A stretch of 10,784 bases of DNA, taken from an uncultured Oscillospiraceae bacterium. Its GTDB lineage: Bacteria > Bacillota > Clostridia > Oscillospirales > Oscillospiraceae. The stretch spans positions 1 through 10,784 of the forward strand of contig CANRNA010000044.1 of NCBI GenBank assembly GCA_947631805.1, read 5' to 3'. Of this stretch, positions 7,179-10,784 are shown one piece after another. Position 1 is the first letter of the stretch, and the number at the start of each line of letters is the position of its first letter. A program made the translations under genes and the position numbers. The notes under the pieces are model-generated. The model worked only from the letters and a program-made list of their open reading frames with translations. It had not been told where the DNA came from and did not search any database.

Positions 7179-8603
7179 TTACGTTTCCCCGTCCGCCGGG
7201 GCGCACAGGGGGAAGGCCACGGAAAAGACCGTGCCGCCCCCGGACCGGGGGGCCACGGTGATGGCCCCGCCGTTGGCCTGGACCGCGTCATGGACGATGG
7301 CCAGGCCCAGACCGCTGCCCCCGGAGGCCCGGGAGCGGGCCTTGTCCACCCGGTAGAACCGGTCGAAGATGTGGTCCAGGTCGTCCTCCGGGATGCCGAT
7401 GCCCGTGTCCGCCACGGTGAGCACCGCCCGATCCTCCTCCCGGCCCAGGGACAGGGTGACGCTGCCTCCGGGGACGTTGTATTTGATGCCGTTTTCCGCC
7501 AGGTTGAAGATGATCTGATACAGGTCGTCCGCCGAGGCGTTCACCACGCAGTCCTCCGCCAGGTCCGTGACGATGGTCACGTTCTGGGTGGCGGCCAGGG
7601 GCTCCAGCAGGTGGAGCGTCCGCTCCGCCACGGCCTTCATATCCACCGGCCCCCGCTGGGGCAGGGAGGCCCCCGCGTCCAGCTTGGTCAGGGTCATGAG
7701 CTTTTCCGTGATGCGCTGGAGGCGGTCTGCCTCCGTGCCGATGTCCTGGGCGAATTCCCGCATGGTGTCCGTGTCCATGCCCCCGGACTGGGATATGCTG
7801 TCCGACAGCAGGCGGATGGCGGCCAGGGGGGTGCGCAGCTCATGGGAGGCATCCGACACGAACCGGCGGCGGACCTCCTCCGTGTTCTCCAGGCGGCCGG
7901 TGAGCACGTTGAACTCCTCGGAGAGCTCCGCCAGCTCGTCACGGCCCGTCACGGGCACCCGGTGGGTGTAATCCCCGCCCCGGACCACGTCCATGGCGGC
8001 GGACAGGCGCTTGATGCGCACGGTAAGGGTGGTGCTGAGCACCACGATGAGCGCCAGCCCCGCACAGCCGAACAGCACCGACGTGCTGGCCAGATTGCGC
8101 TGGAGCCCGGCGATGATGTCCCCCTGCTCGGTGTCGTGCTCGAACAGGTACACCGCGCCGATGATGGTCCCTCCGGACATGACCGGCACGGCGCAGCGGC
8201 TGGTGAATACCCCGGCGGCGTAGGAGTAGGCGCAGGAGAACACCGCCAGCCCGTCCAGAGCGTCGGAAACCTCCTGCAGCCCGGACTGACGGCCCACGTC
8301 CGCCCCGGTGGCGGCGTCATAGACGATGCGCCCGGACCGGTCGGTGACGAGCATGCGGGTCACAGGGGTCACGTCCAGCAGCTCCATGACCTGGCTCACC
8401 GAGTCAGTGGTGAGCTTCTCCAGGGCGGAGAGGGAGCTGGATATGACCGAGCCCTGGGATTGGAGGGCGGTCCTCTTGGCCGCGAAGACCCGGTCCCGGC
8501 TCACCTGGATGGGGTAGACGTTCAAAAACAGCAGCAGCGCCGCCGTGAACAGGGTGAAGGCGGCCGACAGCTTGAACCGGAAAGACAGGCCCCGCGTTTT
8601 CAA
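7179..8603 (-). CDS. Sensor histidine kinase with HAMP domain, PhoR/WalK-like
   Basis: This membrane kinase is the partner of the response regulator just upstream. From a TTG start it has 474 residues. The layout is a membrane segment (about 12-30), an extracytoplasmic sensor region (31-173) with a PAS/Cache-like pattern (RMLVTDRSGRIVYD; AVPVMSGGTIIGAVYLF), a second membrane segment (about 174-194), HAMP (about 195-245), an HisKA H-box FVSDASHELRTPL with H254, and the ATPase domain with N-box NLAENGIKYN (367-376), G1 DTGIGIP (399-405), F-box region DRFYRVD and G2 GLGL (431-434). All catalytic motifs are intact. TTG 8603 is chosen because AAGGA lies 11 bases upstream. The frame is open further upstream, but that part overlaps the regulator gene and looks like out-of-frame shadow. 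Two cysteines in the sensor (C124, C137) could pair. The signal is unknown. Confidence 0.93.
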   Translation of the reverse strand: MKTRGLSFRFKLSAAFTLFTAALLLFLNVYPIQVSRDRVFAAKRTALQSQGSVISSSLSALEKLTTDSVSQVMELLDVTPVTRMLVTDRSGRIVYDAATGADVGRQSGLQEVSDALDGLAVFSCAYSYAAGVFTSRCAVPVMSGGTIIGAVYLFEHDTEQGDIIAGLQRNLASTSVLFGCAGLALIVVLSTTLTVRIKRLSAAMDVVRGGDYTHRVPVTGRDELAELSEEFNVLTGRLENTEEVRRRFVSDASHELRTPLAAIRLLSDSISQSGGMDTDTMREFAQDIGTEADRLQRITEKLMTLTKLDAGASLPQRGPVDMKAVAERTLHLLEPLAATQNVTIVTDLAEDCVVNASADDLYQIIFNLAENGIKYNVPGGSVTLSLGREEDRAVLTVADTGIGIPEDDLDHIFDRFYRVDKARSRASGGSGLGLAIVHDAVQANGGAITVAPRSGGGTVFSVAFPLCAPADGET

Positions 8604-8610
8604 TTTTCGG

Positions 8611-9291
8611 TCAGTCCTTGAAATAGTAACCCACGCCCCATTTGGTGATGATGCAGGCCGGTTCGGCGGGATTGCGCTCCAGCTTTTCCCGCAGGCGGCG
8701 GATGTGTACGTCAACGGTCCGGATGTCCCCCTGGTAGTCGTAGCCCCAGACCGTGTCCAGAAGGCTCTCCCGGGAATAGACCTTGCCAGGGGTGCGCATG
8801 AGCAGCTCCACCAGGTCAAATTCCTTCACCGTCAGCTCCACAGACCTGCCGTCCACCTCGGCGGAGCGTCGGTCCGTGTCGATGGTGATGGGCCCCCGGG
8901 TGATGCGGCCGCTGGTGTCGGTCCCGCCCTGGAGATTGGCCCGGCGCAGCAGCGCCCGGACACGGGCCTTCAGCTCCAGGATGTTGAAGGGCTTGGTGAT
9001 ATAATCGTCCGCGCCAAACTCAAAGCCCAGCAGCTTGTCCGTGTCCTCGCTCTTGGCCGTGAGCATGATGACTGGCACGGTGGAGAACTCCCGTATCTGC
9101 ATACAGGCGGACAGCCCGTCCAGCTTTGGCATCATCAGGTCCAGGATGATGAGGTTATATCCCCCGGCCCGGGCCATGTCCACGGCGGTCTGCCCGTCAT
9201 AGCAGGCGTCCACCTCATAGCCCTCCCGCTCCAGGTTGAATTTTATGCCCTTGACGAGGAGCTCCTCGTCGTCCACCACCAGAATCTTCAT
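8611..9291 (-). CDS. OmpR/PhoB-family response regulator
   Basis: This 226-residue cytoplasmic transcription factor is activated by phosphorylation. The receiver domain (1-118) has the acidic pocket DDE at 7-9, phospho-acceptor D51 (ILDLMMP), T78 and K100 (TKPF). The C-terminal winged-helix DNA-binding domain (about 130-224) shows ELTVKEFDLVELLMRTPGKV and TVDVHIRRLREKLE, then GVGYYF. It resembles the WalR/PhoP group in layout. GAGGG lies about 6 bases before the ATG. It begins 12 bases after the ComEA-like gene and ends 7 bases before the kinase start, so regulator and kinase are a cognate, translationally coupled pair. Target genes cannot be read from the window. Confidence 0.96.
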   Translation of the reverse strand: MKILVVDDEELLVKGIKFNLEREGYEVDACYDGQTAVDMARAGGYNLIILDLMMPKLDGLSACMQIREFSTVPVIMLTAKSEDTDKLLGFEFGADDYITKPFNILELKARVRALLRRANLQGGTDTSGRITRGPITIDTDRRSAEVDGRSVELTVKEFDLVELLMRTPGKVYSRESLLDTVWGYDYQGDIRTVDVHIRRLREKLERNPAEPACIITKWGVGYYFKD

Positions 9292-9303
9292 CTGCTTCCC
9301 TCG

Positions 9304-9657
9304 CTAAAATTCGATATAGGGGGCTATGTCCTCCCACAGGGCCGGGCCTATGCCGGACACGGACAGAAGGTCTTCCCGCCCGGTGAAGGGGCCGTTCTCC
9401 TCCCGCCAGGCGATGATGCGCTCCGCCAGGACGGGGCCTATGCCCGGCAGCTCGCCCAGCTCCTCCGCCGTGGCGGCGTTCACGTCCAGACCCGCCTGCT
9501 CCGCGCCCAGGGCCGCCCGGTCCAGGGGCGCCTCCTCGATGGGCCGGGGCCGGTCGTCCAGGGCGTACCAGAGCAGGGCGGCCAGCAACAGCGCCGCCGC
9601 GCCCGCCCAGGTGAGGGCGGCCGTCAGCCGATTTTTCCGTTTCGCCAAATTTTGCAT
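9304..9657 (-). CDS. Membrane-anchored ComEA-like helix-hairpin-helix protein
   Basis: This is a 117-residue protein with a basic N-terminus (KRKNR at 6-10), one membrane segment (about 11-32), a proline- and acid-rich linker (33-56), and a ComEA-type double helix-hairpin-helix DNA-binding domain (58-117). The domain begins LDVNAATAEEL and has hairpins LPGIGP (70-75) and VSGIGP (100-105). ComEA binds incoming DNA on the outer face of competent cells. This protein lacks the SLBB domain usually found between anchor and hairpins in Firmicutes ComEA, so it is a short form. No clear ribosome-binding site precedes the ATG (nearest bases are TTAAATCTTTC). It is the first gene of the regulator/kinase operon. 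DNA binding is likely from the domain; a role in uptake is only possible. Confidence 0.85.
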   Translation of the reverse strand: MQNLAKRKNRLTAALTWAGAAALLLAALLWYALDDRPRPIEEAPLDRAALGAEQAGLDVNAATAEELGELPGIGPVLAERIIAWREENGPFTGREDLLSVSGIGPALWEDIAPYIEF

Positions 9658-9680
9658 GAAAGATTTAATAAAGAAAGCGG

Positions 9681-9709
9681 TTGCTTTTCCACGGTTTTTT
9701 TCTTATAAT
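9681..9709 (+). promoter_or_regulatory. Promoter of the carboxypeptidase-like gene
   Basis: TTGCTT (9681-9686) is followed after 17 bases by a perfect TATAAT (9704-9709). The expected start is near 9716, giving a leader of about 59 bases before ATG 9775. It lies in the divergent gap between the ComEA-like operon and this gene. Confidence 0.82.
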
Positions 9710-9746
9710 AAGCTAAATACATCTTGTGGCACGTCTCACCGCCTAT

Positions 9747-9755
9747 ATCATACCA
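9747..9755 (-). promoter_or_regulatory. Possible extended -10 promoter for the ComEA-like/regulator/kinase operon
   Basis: On the minus strand, TGGTATGAT (9755-9747) fits an extended -10 element (TGn followed by TATGAT). No convincing -35 box lies upstream. If used, the start is near 9740 and the leader is about 83 bases. It is the best candidate in the divergent gap but weak. Confidence 0.35.
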
Positions 9756-9774
9756 TACTTTTCCGGAGAATGAC

Positions 9775-10784
9775 ATGAAAAAATTCAAGCTGCTGTCCCT
9801 TCTTCTGATAATAACGCTGTTCGTCGGGGCCATGCCCATACCCGCCGTCGCTTTGGACTATCCAGAGGTGGGCGCCCAGGCCGCCGTGGTCATGGACGCG
9901 GACACCGGCGAATACCTGTTTGACAAGAACGGCTCCATGTCCCTGGAGCCGGGGGCGCTGGGCCTGCTGATGACCTGCCTGCTGGTGGGGGACGCGGTGC
10001 TCCGCCAGGACCTGAAGCTGGAGGACGTGGTCACCGCCTCGGAGACCTTCCGCAGCCACCTGGCCGAGGGCAGCGTGGTGCTCAACCCCGCCCTGGTGCC
10101 CGGTGAGAAGATGACATTGAAGGACCTGCTTTACAGCACCCTGTTCCCCTCGGCGGAGGACGCGGCCAATATGATGGCCGAGTACGTGGCCGGGTCGGTG
10201 GACAACTTCATTGCCAGCATGAACCAGCGGGCGGCGGAGCTGGGCTGTGCGGACACCCACTTCGTCACTGCCAGCGGCATGATGGCCTCCGGCCAGCGCA
10301 GCACGGCCAAGGATATCGCCATCATCGCCAACGAGGCGTTTTCCAACATCTCCGTGTCCACGGCCACCCAGGAGATGACCTATACCGTGGCGGCCACGGA
10401 GGCCGCCGGGGCCCGGTATCTGAATAACCCCAACCGGCTGTTCGACCCCCAGAGCGAGTATTACAACAAGGACGTCTACGGCGGCAAGACCGCCACCACG
10501 GACCTGGGCTGCTGCGTGGTGGTGGGCGCCAGCTATAACGACATCGACGTCATCGTCGTGGTCATGGGCTGCCCGGACGACGCCGGGCGCTTCAACGACG
10601 CCAACACCCTGCTGAACTGGGTCTTCAACAACTACAGCTACCGCCAGATACTCAGCGCTACGGATAATCTGGACACCCTGCCCGTGGAGCTGGGGAGCCC
10701 CGAGTCCGTGGGCGTGCGGGCGGAGACCCCGCTGTCCAAGCTGCTGCCCAACGAGGAGGAGCTGGGCAACATCGAGTACACCAT
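9775..10784 (+). CDS. D-Ala-D-Ala carboxypeptidase-like protein with degenerate active site (partial)
   Basis: This is a secreted S11 (PBP5/DacA-type) family protein, open to the window edge with 336 residues visible. A signal peptide runs from 1 to about 26 (ends AVA). The family pattern is clear: VVMDADTGEYLFDKN (38-52), LKDLLYSTLFPSAEDAANMMAEYVAGS (split around 115-141), MNQRAAELG then THFVTASGM (149-169), STAKDIAIIANEAF (176-189) and YGGKTATTD (235-243). But the motif that should read SxxK is ALGL (61-64), SxN is SAE (126-128), and KTG is KTA (238-240). The nucleophile and general base are both gone, so carboxypeptidase activity is not expected. The frame is unbroken, with a good promoter and GGAG 6 bases before the ATG, so it looks like a maintained pseudoenzyme rather than decay. 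Its role is unknown. It is divergent from the sensor-kinase operon. Confidence 0.88.
   Translation, partial: MKKFKLLSLLLIITLFVGAMPIPAVALDYPEVGAQAAVVMDADTGEYLFDKNGSMSLEPGALGLLMTCLLVGDAVLRQDLKLEDVVTASETFRSHLAEGSVVLNPALVPGEKMTLKDLLYSTLFPSAEDAANMMAEYVAGSVDNFIASMNQRAAELGCADTHFVTASGMMASGQRSTAKDIAIIANEAFSNISVSTATQEMTYTVAATEAAGARYLNNPNRLFDPQSEYYNKDVYGGKTATTDLGCCVVVGASYNDIDVIVVVMGCPDDAGRFNDANTLLNWVFNNYSYRQILSATDNLDTLPVELGSPESVGVRAETPLSKLLPNEEELGNIEYT

Noticed and set aside
5989..8621. Two long plus-strand open frames (about 455 and 494 codons) opposite the peptidase and kinase genes
   Set aside because: They are antisense to genes with complete catalytic motifs. Their translations are Gly/Val/His/Arg-rich without recognisable domains, as expected of GC-driven shadow frames.
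8604..8819. Kinase N-terminus extended upstream into the regulator gene
   Set aside because: The extra residues are the out-of-frame reading of the regulator's DNA-binding domain. The TTG at 8603 has a ribosome site and is directly followed by a normal basic-plus-hydrophobic N-terminus.

Overview
The window looks like chromosome from a GC-rich, low-G+C-phylum anaerobe: a Clostridia member, most likely Oscillospiraceae-like (the Flavonifractor/Intestinimonas/Lawsonibacter type). This is inferred from RNase Y, a CD1247-like zinc-ribbon protein beside efp, strong Shine-Dalgarno sites, TTGACA/TATAAT-type promoters and very GC-rich codon use. No mobile element, CRISPR array, tRNA or rRNA was seen.

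Region 1 (1-3140, + strand) is an amino-acid ABC importer operon. A consensus promoter (88-116) starts a leader containing a clear lysine riboswitch (L box), followed by an intrinsic terminator (345-377). Substrate-binding protein, permease and ATPase genes follow, ending in a strong terminator. The riboswitch predicts that the importer carries lysine or a close relative and is shut off when lysine is plentiful. A perfect 11-bp hairpin separates the binding-protein gene from the permease gene.

Region 2 (3141-4939, + strand) is rny (RNase Y), with its own near-consensus promoter behind phased T-tracts. It ends at a hairpin shared with the convergent genes.

Region 3 (4911-9657, - strand) reads from right to left: a short membrane-anchored ComEA-like helix-hairpin-helix protein, an OmpR-type response regulator, a two-membrane-segment histidine kinase with a TTG start, an M24 aminopeptidase P-like enzyme, efp (elongation factor P) and a CD1247-like zinc-ribbon protein. 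The first four are closely spaced and probably form one operon. efp and the zinc-ribbon gene have their own promoter (6013-6041), preceded by three 10-bp direct repeats in helical phase that also contain the stop codon of the peptidase gene.

Region 4 (9681-10784, + strand) starts from a consensus promoter divergent from region 3. It encodes a secreted protein with the fold signature of a D-Ala-D-Ala carboxypeptidase (PBP5/S11 family), cut by the window edge. All three catalytic motifs are altered (SxxK to AxxL, SxN to SAE, KTG to KTA) while the frame and the rest of the family pattern are intact. This predicted pseudoenzyme, next to a sensor-kinase operon, is the most unusual thing in the window.
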